64,000 nucleotides of DNA from Saprospiraceae bacterium (GCA_020628645.1 JAHDES010000023.1:25589-89588); one strand, 5' to 3'; positions 9,148-19,494 are shown, counted from the stretch's first letter. Notes: generated by a model from the sequence alone, not told the origin. Numbers and translations are program-made.

Positions 9148-10374
9148 TTAAGCAACTTTTTCCATCTTATCAAAACGACAAGCATTGAGGATCCAGTCAG
9201 GGTTAATAATTATTGATCGCATACGGAAGGTAGTATCCATAAAAATTCTTCCTTGATAAGGTGCGCCGACACGTTGTACGACTCGTAATCCGAGTCCTTC
9301 AAATTGTTGCAAGCTTGGCACATCATAGGAATGCCCCAAATTACCCCAATACACTAACATAGCGCGGTGGTGATGATAGCCAACTAAGTAGCCAAATGCA
9401 TCCCAATCATCTTTACAAATTACAGGATGTCCATCATACATTAAGCCATCTGACAAACAAGACTCGACACATCCTACTCGTAATAAAAAGCTTTCATCGA
9501 TGGTAGAATATTTATTGATGAGCCACTCCCGATAAGCTTCATAGATACTACGCGTCACGCAAATAGCAGGCTTCATACGCATGCCATTGACCAATTTATA
9601 TTTTTTGATAGCGATTCTAAATTGTCCAGCGGGAGCAGTTTGTAGCAAACGTTTGAATAAATCGACAGGATCGCCGATAAATTCAGCACCATCAGGGCTT
9701 ATTTCGCTATCATAAATTGGGACATTATACTGGGGATGTCCTTGGTGTTTAAAATAATCTACGCCTGTCATCCATCCCTCACAAACGGTTTGTTGTCTTA
9801 GGTAATCCTCCCATACTTCTTCTGATGTACCTGAAACTTCGTACTGTCCTTCTTCATTAGATTGGTAGATTAAAGGATGATCGCCCCAGTAGGCGATGTT
9901 GTAGTAGGAGTTTCCGAGGTCTAAATAAATTTTATCAAGTAGTGCCAACAATAAAGCCTTGCCTTCTTCAGTAGCATTCATATCTCTCACTTCATTGCCT
10001 ACGCCTGAGAAAGCATATTCTAAACAACTTCCCCAAGTTACATCAGGACACACTTCTACTTGAGCTTCTAAATTACAAAGATCATAGGCTTTGTTGACGA
10101 GGGTGTATTTTCCTTGAGGATCCCATTTACAACCATTGGATCGTGCTTTTAAGATGTGGTTTGTTCCACCAATAGTTGCCCAACGTGCACGACCGTCGCG
10201 GCCAACAGAACCTACGCTATACAGCCCAAGTTCGTTTTCAAGAATAGATTCTTTTTGTATAGATATGCCCTGTAAAAGGGTTAGGGAGGCAGACGTATCA
10301 ATTTCGATGTATCGCGTACCACCATCTCCTACGGAAAACTCTACTTTTCCAATGCTTCCAACTACTGTTGCCAT
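9148..10374 (-). CDS. Major capsid protein (HK97-fold candidate)
   Basis: This 408-residue protein directly follows the prohead protease, the usual place for the major capsid protein. Patterns consistent with an HK97-fold capsid are the N-terminal beta segment, a long central alpha/beta domain (GEEGKALLLALLDKIYLDLG-like helix near residue 135) and the C-terminal GRIFMDTTFRMRSIIINPDWILNA strand region. There is no long delta domain; the scaffold function is probably supplied by the C-terminal part of the upstream protease. Context gives most of the confidence. Confidence 0.75.
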   Translation of the reverse strand: MATVVGSIGKVEFSVGDGGTRYIEIDTSASLTLLQGISIQKESILENELGLYSVGSVGRDGRARWATIGGTNHILKARSNGCKWDPQGKYTLVNKAYDLCNLEAQVEVCPDVTWGSCLEYAFSGVGNEVRDMNATEEGKALLLALLDKIYLDLGNSYYNIAYWGDHPLIYQSNEEGQYEVSGTSEEVWEDYLRQQTVCEGWMTGVDYFKHQGHPQYNVPIYDSEISPDGAEFIGDPVDLFKRLLQTAPAGQFRIAIKKYKLVNGMRMKPAICVTRSIYEAYREWLINKYSTIDESFLLRVGCVESCLSDGLMYDGHPVICKDDWDAFGYLVGYHHHRAMLVYWGNLGHSYDVPSLQQFEGLGLRVVQRVGAPYQGRIFMDTTFRMRSIIINPDWILNACRFDKMEKVA

Positions 10375-10407
10375 TATTGTTCTCTAGTTTTTGTTCTGGT
10401 AATCGGT

Positions 10408-11496
10408 TTAATTTTTATTAGTTTCATGTTCTTGTAGGAAGGTCTTTCCAATAGTGGTAGTCGACCTCGTTTTATCTTTACGTTCGTTGTGATTGTTGTC
10501 TTCTTGATGCGGAGAAAGGTCAGGAGAAAGGATGCTTTTACTTCCTTTCAGTCCTTTCATTTTATTGATTTCGATTTTGAGTTCTTTAATTTGAAGCCCT
10601 AAACCAGTATTTTGATTGGTGAGTGACTTGGTATAACTTTTTTGTTCTTTAGTGTGGGTTTCAGAAGCTTCTTTTAGTTCATCAACTGCTGCTCTTAGTT
10701 CTTCCACTTGTGTTTTTAACTCATCCACCTCAGCTTTTAATTCGTCAAATAGGGAATTTGACCCACTCCCGTTTTGATTCTTTACTAAAGCAAATTTGGA
10801 TGTTCCAGAGATGGCTTTAATTTGTACTTGTTGTGTGTTTTTAATTTTTTTAGCATTCTTTTTTGATAAAATATTGGCGTTTGTTTGTTTATCTTTTTTA
10901 ATTTTCTTCTTTTTCTCTTTTTTGAAAAGGTCAGAGATTGTTTTTTTCTTTTTCATGGTTTTAGCATTAAAAAATTCTGCTTGAACAATCTTTTTAATAG
11001 TTTGATTAGCGATATTCTTAGTAGAAATATTATTCTCTTCAATAGTTTGATCAATTGCTACTGCATTTGGATTAGAAGGAATATCTACGATAGAAGCCTC
11101 TAGTAATTCGCTGGAAGTAATGGTATATCCTTTTTGTCCGGAGACTTTGTCTTCTTCTTCATTGGACCATTCTTTCGCTAAGAAACCAATGGAAACCGCG
11201 TTAAGCACACCTTTTTCAATTTTTTTACCAATGCGCGCACTGTATTCATCTTCAAAATCAACATAAGCATCTGCCAGTAATTCATTATTTTGTACGATTA
11301 TGTTTTCCCATCTTCCAATAGGGAGAATATCTTTATCGCGCTTTTCCCATCCATCAATACTATTCATATGATTATAGAACATCGTGGGATTTGCTATAAA
11401 GCGTTCTAAATCCATACCCTTGACGAGGATGCGTTCTCCATTTGCATCTAGGGAGTCGTCGCTTAATCGAAATGTGCCTACGTATTTTAATTCCAT
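10408..11496 (-). CDS. Prohead protease fused to scaffold-like coiled coil
   Basis: Residues 1-150 match the HK97-type (S78/U35) prohead serine protease: the catalytic His in FYNHM (about residue 42), the catalytic Ser in NAVSIGF (about residue 101), and the typical SSELLEASIVDIPSNPNA block. This is followed by an extremely lysine-rich segment (KKEKKKKIKKDK, about residues 190-205) and then a heptad coiled coil (LFDELKAEVDELKTQVEELRAAVDEL split over residues 245-275). The C-terminal half therefore looks like an internal scaffold that the protease would digest during capsid maturation. The start at 11496 follows a terminator at 11.65 kb, so this gene opens the head module. Confidence 0.85.
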   Translation of the reverse strand: MELKYVGTFRLSDDSLDANGERILVKGMDLERFIANPTMFYNHMNSIDGWEKRDKDILPIGRWENIIVQNNELLADAYVDFEDEYSARIGKKIEKGVLNAVSIGFLAKEWSNEEEDKVSGQKGYTITSSELLEASIVDIPSNPNAVAIDQTIEENNISTKNIANQTIKKIVQAEFFNAKTMKKKKTISDLFKKEKKKKIKKDKQTNANILSKKNAKKIKNTQQVQIKAISGTSKFALVKNQNGSGSNSLFDELKAEVDELKTQVEELRAAVDELKEASETHTKEQKSYTKSLTNQNTGLGLQIKELKIEINKMKGLKGSKSILSPDLSPHQEDNNHNERKDKTRSTTTIGKTFLQEHETNKN

Positions 11497-11645
11497 CAGT
11501 ACAAAGATGAAAAGAGTTGAGCATGAAGTAAAGGTTTTTTCTATTCGTTATGGTATTGAATACCAGTACTTTAGTAATTAAGTAGATCAAGACACAAGAA
11601 AACAATATAGCTCAAAGTACAAGTGCAAGTATCAAACGCAAGTTC

Positions 11646-11674
11646 AAAAAAAGGGCGTGGTTAAGACGCTCTTT
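11646..11674 (-). terminator. Terminator between tail and head modules
   Basis: The stem AAAGGGCGT (11650-11658) pairs with ACGCTCTTT (11666-11674) with one G.T pair and a 7-nt loop. On the minus strand it runs straight into a T tract (A run at 11646-11652 on the + strand). It falls in the 259-nt gap between the small tail-side gene and the protease gene. I see no clear TAnnTTTG promoter in this gap. Confidence 0.65.
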
Positions 11675-11755
11675 GAATTTAATACTTGAGTTGGTAACTT
11701 TAACGATTTGGGGATTCATTAAAATTTCACGAGAAGGAAAAGAAATTAGAAAAAT

Positions 11756-12037
11756 TTAGACTATCATTCGCTGAGAGAGAATGCTACGAATTTGATCAAT
11801 CGTCATTCCATAACGTATAGCGAGACGTCCGTAGGAGAGTCGTTTTTCGGAACGATCCCGAAGGATAAATGGGATGGCGAGTTCCCGATATGAATAGCCT
11901 TTGAAATGATCTAGTAATGAGGTGGAATCCTCTACTTGCATAAAATCTGCCCACATTTTGATAACTTTCGGACGATAGGCTTTGTATTTTTCTTTGTCTT
12001 CAGTGAGGAAACTGGTTTTAGTGGTTGGCGCGGACAT
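11756..12037 (-). CDS. Small HTH-like phage protein
   Basis: The start is placed at MSAPTTKTSFL (93 residues); the upstream start at 12079 would add a hydrophobic stretch and a larger overlap. The C-terminal third (KRLSYGRLAIRYGMTIDQIRSILSQ, residues about 64-88) reads as a helix-turn-helix. It overlaps the 64-aa gene by 20 nt. A small DNA-binding protein such as a terminase small subunit is one possibility given that it lies just before the head module. No specific family can be named. Confidence 0.6.
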   Translation of the reverse strand: MSAPTTKTSFLTEDKEKYKAYRPKVIKMWADFMQVEDSTSLLDHFKGYSYRELAIPFILRDRSEKRLSYGRLAIRYGMTIDQIRSILSQRMIV

Positions 12038-12212
12038 GGAGTAGTTTTTTAAAATAATTAAATAGGCTTTTACTATCACAACAAGAGCTGTAGAAATAGT
12101 CGGATAGTTTATATTGGTCGTGTAGTCGATTGAGACTTAGTACATCTTTTTGTTCAAGAAAGTGCTTTACATTTTCTAGTTCATTTTCGGGTAATCGGTC
12201 AAAGTGCCACAT
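12018..12212 (-). CDS. Small protein between hub and HTH-like gene (64 aa)
   Basis: This short ORF starts in a TAATG overlap with the stop of the 707-aa gene (12212) and ends inside the next gene, so it is almost certainly translated by coupling. It is mostly helical with a CC pair (YSSCCDSKS). No function is recognised. Confidence 0.6.
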   Translation of the reverse strand: MWHFDRLPENELENVKHFLEQKDVLSLNRLHDQYKLSDYFYSSCCDSKSLFNYFKKLLHVRANH

Positions 12213-14335
12213 TAGCAGTCATTTTCAGGGATAAATTCTATTTGTACGGGTTCATTGCTACAGGTCAGTTTGTCCAATATGGCTTTCATACGAAAGACGT
12301 ATTCTACTCCACGATAACGCACACAATATCGTTTGCGAAAGACATCGATGCAGCAAAATTGCTCAAAGCTTAGGAGGGCTTTGAAACTAAAGGTGACCGC
12401 TTGAAAGAATTCATCCTTATAAAATTTATCATAAAAGTTATTTTCTTTGTTTTCATCGTAATACACATTATAAAATGGTAGTGCCTCTCCTTCATTTATA
12501 GTAGCCAAAGGACATTGAGAAAGATAAGGAAAAGAGGTTCTTGTAGACCCATTTCTTAACCACCTACGATCTTGATAATCCCCATTATCATCAATATAAT
12601 CTTGTGTTATTAGCCCATGCCAAGTTAGTTGTCGGGCATCATAGCCTTCACTTTTTTCTTCGCCTTCATCTTCCGTATAGATAAGCGATGCGTATACTGA
12701 TTTTTGATCTGGATTAAAAAAGGTAAAATTCATTTCCTTTTCGGCAGTGGGTTCGAATAAAGGATTTCGATTATCTTTCGTTTCTTCTAAATATTGATCG
12801 CCTAAATCAATCGTTGTACCAAAAAGATTTTCTTTTACTAAAATATCTTCGATGTATTTGTCAGAGGTCTCTTTATACCCTATTTCGCAATAACGATCTG
12901 TTTCATTCTCATTGTTTGTTACTACTTTTGAGGAAGGTTTTATAGACAATTCTTCTATTTCTTCTAAATTATAACCATCATAACGTTCCCCAAAAAAATC
13001 AACTTGACGAGGCGGGTATAATTCGACACTGTTGTTTAGTGGATCAATTAATAATTTTCCATTAATATCATGGATGACACCTTCTAAAAATTCTTTTCCT
13101 GTGCTATCACAACTTAAAAACTCATTAATAGGGATTACAATATCTTGGCATAAGCTGGTTTTTACGGGTTCATTGTACCAACGAGATCCTGAATTCACCC
13201 TAATATCAAAAGAACCCGAAAGTAGAATAGGAACTATAAACACATCTAGCACATCAGAAGGAACAAATGTAGAAGAAGCACTACAGCCTTGTATATCGAC
13301 AATCCCCATACTTGAATTTATTTCAAAAATTTTTGAGAATAAAGTAGAAGAATTTTTCCGAATTGTTATAGCTCCTGTAAATGTTATATTTGATGGGATA
13401 AAAGGCGGTATTGATAAGCGTACGTTGAAACAAATTTGATGCGTTCCGCATAATCCTGAGACAATACCTGTCATAGGATTATAAAAATTGTTATTATCAA
13501 AATAGGGCGTAGTTACAGTAGGGAAATATAATTGTTCACTTCCACCACTTAGATCAAGAGGAATAGTACCGATTATTCCCAAATTAAACCCAAAGTAATC
13601 ATTAAACTTTGTTTCCGATAAATCTGTATTTAAATCCACAAACTGTCGTCGCCCCCATTCACTTTCAAAAATGGGACTTTTGAAACTATAGCCTATTTTA
13701 CAAAATATACGTTGGAGCAAATCTAATTTTGAGAAAAGAGGTAAAAAAGAGCATGCCTCAATTGTAAAGCCAAGATCAAGATCCAAACCTCCCCTATCAA
13801 TAGGTGCAAGAAGATAACCTAAAGCTCCATCTTGATAGCCATCGTTTCCATTTATGGTATTTATATTGCTGTCAATATTTCCATAAGAAAAGGTAAAGGT
13901 TTCTGTTTCATCATAGGTATCGCACAATCTGCACTCTTCTAGTAAGGTACAAATATTGCTTTTTCTACTTTCGATCCCCACTTCATAGGTGCAAGTGGCA
14001 TCATCTGCGCTTTGGAGATAAATGGTATCAAATTCTAATAATTTATCCCCACGCCATACGACGACTTCTATTTTAACTGCACCAAAATCAATGACATTAG
14101 GAATGAGAATACACTCAAATATGAAAGTCCATTCGGGAGAATAACCAACGGAGAAAGAAAGTGCGGCATCTTCCTTGAGTTGTCCAATATCATTGAGCTC
14201 AGCAACTGTTTTGGAGAGGGAGAGATTAAAGTCTACGGGTAAGGGTAAATTGATGAGCCCATTGGTTAAAAGATGCGGTGGTGCATCCTTCAAAATATTG
14301 TTATCACAGACTTGTATTTTGATACAATTTGCCAT
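12212..14335 (-). CDS. Tail hub / baseplate protein candidate (707 aa)
   Basis: Large, beta-rich and soluble, with scattered cysteines. The centre and C-terminus (KLLIDPLNNSVELYPPRQVDFFG near residue 435; FRKRYCVRYRGVEYVFRMKAILDKLTC near the end) resemble the tail-associated proteins that follow the distal tail protein in Bacteroidota siphoviruses. It starts in a TAATG overlap with the 533-aa gene and lies two genes after the tape measure. I therefore infer a tail-tip hub. No peptidoglycan hydrolase motif is visible. The assignment rests mainly on position and size. Confidence 0.65.
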   Translation of the reverse strand: MANCIKIQVCDNNILKDAPPHLLTNGLINLPLPVDFNLSLSKTVAELNDIGQLKEDAALSFSVGYSPEWTFIFECILIPNVIDFGAVKIEVVVWRGDKLLEFDTIYLQSADDATCTYEVGIESRKSNICTLLEECRLCDTYDETETFTFSYGNIDSNINTINGNDGYQDGALGYLLAPIDRGGLDLDLGFTIEACSFLPLFSKLDLLQRIFCKIGYSFKSPIFESEWGRRQFVDLNTDLSETKFNDYFGFNLGIIGTIPLDLSGGSEQLYFPTVTTPYFDNNNFYNPMTGIVSGLCGTHQICFNVRLSIPPFIPSNITFTGAITIRKNSSTLFSKIFEINSSMGIVDIQGCSASSTFVPSDVLDVFIVPILLSGSFDIRVNSGSRWYNEPVKTSLCQDIVIPINEFLSCDSTGKEFLEGVIHDINGKLLIDPLNNSVELYPPRQVDFFGERYDGYNLEEIEELSIKPSSKVVTNNENETDRYCEIGYKETSDKYIEDILVKENLFGTTIDLGDQYLEETKDNRNPLFEPTAEKEMNFTFFNPDQKSVYASLIYTEDEGEEKSEGYDARQLTWHGLITQDYIDDNGDYQDRRWLRNGSTRTSFPYLSQCPLATINEGEALPFYNVYYDENKENNFYDKFYKDEFFQAVTFSFKALLSFEQFCCIDVFRKRYCVRYRGVEYVFRMKAILDKLTCSNEPVQIEFIPENDC

Positions 14336-15936
14336 TATGCATTAGTTCGTTTATAATCAACATGGAAAGTAAAACTGCAAGCCAATAAAAGATTGGTACC
14401 AGATTGGAAGATGCGTATGGTAGATGCTGCTGTATTAATTTTTTTGAAATACCTCGCGCGACCATCTAAATCTTCCAAACACCACTTTTGGGGACTACTT
14501 TTGAAGTCTTTGAGCCATTCGCGATTGTATTTATCATCTGGACAACTCATGACTAAATTGACGGTTTCATAGGCGCGTTTATTGACATTTTGAATACCAT
14601 TAAAAGCGTTTCGTTCTTGAAAATTTTCGAAATCAAAGGTTTCGCCGAAAATAGTAGTTCGCTTTTGTCTACAAACTATATCTCTACATATTTCATAGAC
14701 TTCATCTGTAAAATCAAGACTTTCTACTGCATCGAAACAAATGAAACTAATGCCACCTGCATTTTCTTTGAAGTAAATAAGTTTTTTGGTATCACAGCAT
14801 TTTGCTTTGACGGTTTGGGTATACATTTCGCTGATTTGATTTTCCGACTCCGCAGAAACACGTTTAACCCAAATGGTATACGTATCATTGGGTTGTAGAG
14901 CTATTGGAATATTATACCCACTAGGTATAATCAATGTACCTCTGGCTGCGTCTATATCTATCTCGGCAGTATCCCCTGTTGTATCGTTTAAATAACAAAT
15001 TCTGTAGGTTATAGTAGTGTCATTAAACAATGGAAAAAACCACAACCATGAAAATTGACCTGGACAAATACATTTATAGGGATTATTAGTTAAAAATCTC
15101 GATCTAAGGTTGATGGAGTTGCAGAAAGGATCTGCCCCTGTAGAATCGTCTACTTGATAGGCTGATGCCATAACGGTAATGGGTTCGCTTTCTTCAAAAA
15201 TACCGTAAGTAACGCCATTATTACAATCAATTGTACGACTGCCGTATTTTAGCATGACTCGTTTGGAAATGTTTTCATCATAAGTAATGGCATTATTATT
15301 AAAAATGAATGAAGAATTGGGATTGGGAAGAGTGGTATACAGTACCCCCAAATCTTGTAACTGATTAGAAATATCTATAATTTCAGCTTGTAAAACTCCA
15401 TTAATAACATTCATTTTACCATATCGCATTTTACCTAGAGGAGTGCCATCTTCACAAAGTAATTGCCAAACTGTTTTATACCCCTCGATGACTTCCAGAT
15501 TTTGTCCTTCTTCAAGAGTAAAATCTGGAACGACACTTAAACCAGAAAAATCCAAACCAAAATCTATTTTTTCACAACTTTTTGATTCAATGACTACAGA
15601 ATTCAAGAATAAAAATGGCTTAGAAATAGTAAACTGATCAGTAATATCAATATTAGACGACAGCATCCCAATCAAATTAGTAGCGGCTTCTTTAGCAATT
15701 GGATTCCAATAAAAAGAAGTAGTAGTAAAAGGTACATTGTCTTCTATCGTTGCAGTAAAAGTTTTACCCAATAATTCAAAGGTTCCTGTACCAGAAGTTG
15801 AGTTATTAAATCGAATAACAAGACGACCTGCAACACAGGGTGTAAGGATATAATCATCACTAACAAGCTCCCAAATGATACAATCATGAATGGAGTGAAA
15901 ACAACGTGGATTAGGTTGTACGGGTACATCAATCAT
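14335..15936 (-). CDS. Distal tail protein-like structural protein (533 aa)
   Basis: The gene directly downstream of the tape measure, separated by 64 nt. The protein has an N-terminal beta domain, a fibronectin-like middle (DTYTIWVKRVSAESENQISEMYTQTVKAKCC split near residues 355-390) and a C-terminal domain with CRDIVCRQKR. Size and place suit a distal tail or minor tail protein joining tube and hub. No single motif is diagnostic. Confidence 0.65.
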   Translation of the reverse strand: MIDVPVQPNPRCFHSIHDCIIWELVSDDYILTPCVAGRLVIRFNNSTSGTGTFELLGKTFTATIEDNVPFTTTSFYWNPIAKEAATNLIGMLSSNIDITDQFTISKPFLFLNSVVIESKSCEKIDFGLDFSGLSVVPDFTLEEGQNLEVIEGYKTVWQLLCEDGTPLGKMRYGKMNVINGVLQAEIIDISNQLQDLGVLYTTLPNPNSSFIFNNNAITYDENISKRVMLKYGSRTIDCNNGVTYGIFEESEPITVMASAYQVDDSTGADPFCNSINLRSRFLTNNPYKCICPGQFSWLWFFPLFNDTTITYRICYLNDTTGDTAEIDIDAARGTLIIPSGYNIPIALQPNDTYTIWVKRVSAESENQISEMYTQTVKAKCCDTKKLIYFKENAGGISFICFDAVESLDFTDEVYEICRDIVCRQKRTTIFGETFDFENFQERNAFNGIQNVNKRAYETVNLVMSCPDDKYNREWLKDFKSSPQKWCLEDLDGRARYFKKINTAASTIRIFQSGTNLLLACSFTFHVDYKRTNA

Positions 15937-16000
15937 TGACTTTTATCTTTTAAGTTTTTAATTAATTTTTCTTGGCTATGTAGCTAAGTCGCCCAACTTA

Positions 16001-19000
16001 TTAAAGCTTCATTTTTTTATTGCGTTGGAAACGACGTTGTTTTTCAAGTTCTGCTTTGATGATGCCTTTTTCAATTCCTTTTTCATTGGATTGGGCGATA
16101 GCAGCAGGTAGGGTTGCCAAGCGACCTGTGAGCATATCGGCAAGATGTTGTAGTTGTTCGTCAGAAAATTGAGCTGTATTATTACGTACAATAAAATTAT
16201 TGGGATTGTGTAGCATAGGCACTTTGTGTATGGCAGCATTTGCGCCACCCCAGCTATCTCCGCCAAAAAGTTGATTGAGGGAACTGCCTATTTCTTGAGG
16301 TGTACCCGTCAAAGAGAATACTCGGTCAGAAGCCACTGCAGCTCCTTTGAGTACACCTTCGCCCCCTTCCAACTCAATGACTCTTCCATTGGCACCATCA
16401 AGGTATCGAATGCCTGAGTCAGAGCGATGCGCAGCTTGGTGTTTTCGACCAGAAAGGAGTCCGCCTTCTGCATAAGTTTGTGCATTAATAGCTGCAATTT
16501 GAAAAGCTGTTTTAACAGCAATAGCTACAGCTGCAATTCCACCAGCAATAGGTCCCAATTGAGCAAGAGCTTGTACGACGGCTGTGGCAGAAGCAATTAA
16601 TGTTTGAGCTACTTGAAACTTTTTATTTCGTTCAAAAGCTTCTCGTTCAATAGCTTCTTTCTTTGCTTCTAATTCTTCTTGCAATCTAGCTTGTTCTTCG
16701 CTATTTCCCTCGGCAGCTTCAATTCTAGCAGCATATTCTTTATCAAGAGCTTTTAATTCTTCTTTTGTTTTAGCATCCTGAAATTTTTGGACAGCATTGA
16801 GAACATCAGTAGTAGCTTTAACAGATTGTTCGGCAATTTCTTTCTTTTTCTGTTGTTTTTCTTCTTCTGCAGCAATGTCGGCATTCTTTTTACGCTCAAT
16901 GGACTCTAATTCTAATTGTTCTCGTTCCAAAATAGATAAGTCTTGAAGCATTCGTTTTTTGGCATTAATTTGTTGCTCTGCTTCAAGATCAATTTGTTCC
17001 AATAAACGAGCGCGTTCTTCTGCATCAGCAACTTCTTCAAAGGCTGCTTTTTTGCGGGCGACGCGTTCGAGTTCTACAGCATTTAGTGCATCTTGCAATA
17101 ATTGATCTTCGAGTGATTCGGCTCGGTCTCTTTTTAGTACGGCTAGTTCTTCTTCTAATTTTGCTTTTTCATCAACACTAATCTTAGCATTTTTAAGTTG
17201 TTGCTCGAGTATTTTTTTGCTAGTTTCAAACTCAATATCCGCTATTTTTTGAGCACGATCTTCATCTGATAGATCATCATCATTGATAACATTTGTAAGT
17301 TGAACACTTCTATTGGTTTCAATATCGGTCACTTTTTGAGCTGCTGTAGCTTCGTTTAGGGCTTGTTGAATTTCTTCCAAATCTTGAACCGCCGTTCTTC
17401 GATCTCGAATAACTTCTAGCAAACGCCCTTCTATAGTTTCCGATAAACCCAAGGCACGAATGCGTTCATTGAGGGCGACGGCATCTGATTCTTGTAGTAG
17501 ACTATTTGAATCAATCGCTACTCCTGTAAATTGCTGAATCGTTTCAATTTGTTTATTAAAAGAATCTTCGCTTAATTTTACCGTTTCATCAAATAAAGCA
17601 GTGCGTTCTGTGATAGTACGTTTATCATCTTCAATGATTCGTTCATTAATGTTTTTTTGATTATCAAAACCATCAATTAGAATATCCAAATCACGCTCTA
17701 AACGATCTTGTTTTAGTGCTGCGCGAGTACGTTCATTATCAGCAATGGCAAGGGTCAGGTTTCGTTCGGCTTGCATGACGGCACTAAGTGCATCTATTTG
17801 TTGATCCTTTAAATCTTCTACATCTTCTCCATTTTTGGCTCGAAGTGCGATTTCCGTATTTAAGAGGGATAATTGATTTTGGGCAAGTTGAATTTCTTTT
17901 TGGGCGGCTCCTTCTAGTGCTTGTCGTGCTTTTTCGGCGGCAGCTTCGCGTTCGGCAAATGATTTGGTGGTATCATCTGCGATGGCTTGTTGGAGTTCTT
18001 GAACGGTGGTCAGTTCTTCTAAATCTTTGGTGAGCCCTCGATTTTGTTTTCTGACGTTCCGTCGTGCGGCTTCTAGGGCGACAAAAGCATTGGTTTCTTC
18101 TTTAACTTTTTCGACGGTATTTTGAATGGCTTTAGCAAATTCTTGTTGTTGTTCTGCATCTAGTCCTGTGGCGAATTGTTGGAGGGCTACTTGTGCTTCT
18201 CCTGCTACTTCCGTTAATCCTGCGAAATCACCTGTAAATAATTTTTGAAGGGCTTTACCTGCTATCCCAAATAGATCGATAGCTGCTGTAATTCTATTTT
18301 GTACATTTTCGATAATCGCCTTTCCTAAGTTTTGAATACCTTGTAGGGGATCTTCTGAAAACTTAATTAAAGCAGTTACTGCATCATCCACAAAACCAAC
18401 AAAGACGGACATAATGCCATTGAGAAAACCTGTTGCTTTTGCCATTAAATTAGCTCCGCGTTCGGTTTTAGTGAAGGCTGTAAACACGGCGGTGACCGCA
18501 GCAGCTAAAGCAGCAAATACGGCAACCACGGGATTGGCGAGCAGTGCTTTAAAAGATTTGCCTAATCCTCGAACGCCTTTAGTTGCATCGCCTAATGCGC
18601 CTTCACTATCTTCTAGTTTTTCAATAAATCCATTTTCTAAATCCTTTGCTGATTTGCCTGTGATTTCTCCTAATTTATTGATTTCTTGTTCTAATTTTTC
18701 AACTTCTTGGGAGTATTCTTTTTGTGCTGCTGTAGAATTTTTGATGGATTTAGGTAATTGATTAAATCGTTCTTTGACTTGATCTAATTGTTTCGCTAGT
18801 TTTTGTTGTTTGCTAAAAGCATCAAGAATAGAAGCTGAATAATTACCAATATTGGGAGAGGTATCTCCAAAAGCAATAGAGACTTCTCGGATTTGGTCTT
18901 TTAATTTTCGAGCTTCAGCTACTTTTTGTTCAAACTGAGGGTCAGCTTGTGATAAACCTCTAATTTCTTGGCTAAGTTCTCCATAGGCTCGTTGCAATCC

Positions 19001-19255
19001 GATCAAGCTATCGGTAGGAAATTCTGCTTTTTGAAAATCTTTGACTTGCCGATTGATTTCTTTTCGGGTAGCAGATATTTCTTTTTTTAAGCCTTCTTGT
19101 TGTACTTTTAAATTTTTATACAAATCTTCATTTCCCACTTTTTTGGCTTCCCGCAGGTTCTTATTAATCTGATCAATTTCTAATTCTAAAGCTGCCAAAT
19201 CTTTGATTGCTTTATCACTTCCTTCCACCACTAATTGAAATATACTTTTCTTCAT
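16001..19255 (-). CDS. Tail tape measure protein
   Basis: At 1084 residues this is the longest helical protein of the tail module. Residues 1-230 and about 390-900 are nearly continuous coiled coil rich in E, K, Q and A. Two hydrophobic helical segments (PVVAVFAALAAAVTAVF near residue 240 and LGPIAGGIAAVAIAVKTAF near residue 925) are followed by YAEGGLLSGRKHQ, a C-terminal pattern seen in many tape measures. The family sets tail length and enters the host envelope on injection. It lies between the small tail genes and the distal tail protein, as expected. Confidence 0.85.
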   Translation of the reverse strand: MKKSIFQLVVEGSDKAIKDLAALELEIDQINKNLREAKKVGNEDLYKNLKVQQEGLKKEISATRKEINRQVKDFQKAEFPTDSLIGLQRAYGELSQEIRGLSQADPQFEQKVAEARKLKDQIREVSIAFGDTSPNIGNYSASILDAFSKQQKLAKQLDQVKERFNQLPKSIKNSTAAQKEYSQEVEKLEQEINKLGEITGKSAKDLENGFIEKLEDSEGALGDATKGVRGLGKSFKALLANPVVAVFAALAAAVTAVFTAFTKTERGANLMAKATGFLNGIMSVFVGFVDDAVTALIKFSEDPLQGIQNLGKAIIENVQNRITAAIDLFGIAGKALQKLFTGDFAGLTEVAGEAQVALQQFATGLDAEQQQEFAKAIQNTVEKVKEETNAFVALEAARRNVRKQNRGLTKDLEELTTVQELQQAIADDTTKSFAEREAAAEKARQALEGAAQKEIQLAQNQLSLLNTEIALRAKNGEDVEDLKDQQIDALSAVMQAERNLTLAIADNERTRAALKQDRLERDLDILIDGFDNQKNINERIIEDDKRTITERTALFDETVKLSEDSFNKQIETIQQFTGVAIDSNSLLQESDAVALNERIRALGLSETIEGRLLEVIRDRRTAVQDLEEIQQALNEATAAQKVTDIETNRSVQLTNVINDDDLSDEDRAQKIADIEFETSKKILEQQLKNAKISVDEKAKLEEELAVLKRDRAESLEDQLLQDALNAVELERVARKKAAFEEVADAEERARLLEQIDLEAEQQINAKKRMLQDLSILEREQLELESIERKKNADIAAEEEKQQKKKEIAEQSVKATTDVLNAVQKFQDAKTKEELKALDKEYAARIEAAEGNSEEQARLQEELEAKKEAIEREAFERNKKFQVAQTLIASATAVVQALAQLGPIAGGIAAVAIAVKTAFQIAAINAQTYAEGGLLSGRKHQAAHRSDSGIRYLDGANGRVIELEGGEGVLKGAAVASDRVFSLTGTPQEIGSSLNQLFGGDSWGGANAAIHKVPMLHNPNNFIVRNNTAQFSDEQLQHLADMLTGRLATLPAAIAQSNEKGIEKGIIKAELEKQRRFQRNKKMKL

Positions 19256-19257
19256 AT

Positions 19258-19494
19258 TTATAATTCTTTTCCTGTGGGTAAATTCATTAAAAGGACGATA
19301 TCAAATTTGCCAAGTTTGATAAACTCATGGGCAATTCGTTGTCGTTCGCGTAGGGGGACAATCGTCACTTTTGATTGTTTATGTAAGTCATTATTTTGGA
19401 TGACCATTCCCTGAAACAATCCACTAAACAGTTTATTTTTTTCGTCAAAAACAATGGTACTATGATCGGTTTCTATGTGAATTAAATGGGTCAA
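19258..19494 (-). CDS. Small tail-module protein (78 aa)
   Basis: It lies directly upstream of the tape measure gene (3-nt gap) and overlaps the preceding gene by 4 nt. The product is a compact alpha/beta protein without recognisable motifs (HIETDHSTIVFDEKNKLF). The position is that often taken by a tail assembly chaperone, but the frameshift signal of this phage lies in a gene further upstream. No function is assigned. Confidence 0.6.
   Translation of the reverse strand: MTHLIHIETDHSTIVFDEKNKLFSGLFQGMVIQNNDLHKQSKVTIVPLRERQRIAHEFIKLGKFDIVLLMNLPTGKEL

Noticed and set aside
10796-11103. Rightward hydrophobic, Phe-rich ORFs in this stretch
   Set aside because: They are the antisense of the lysine-rich part of the prohead protease fusion.
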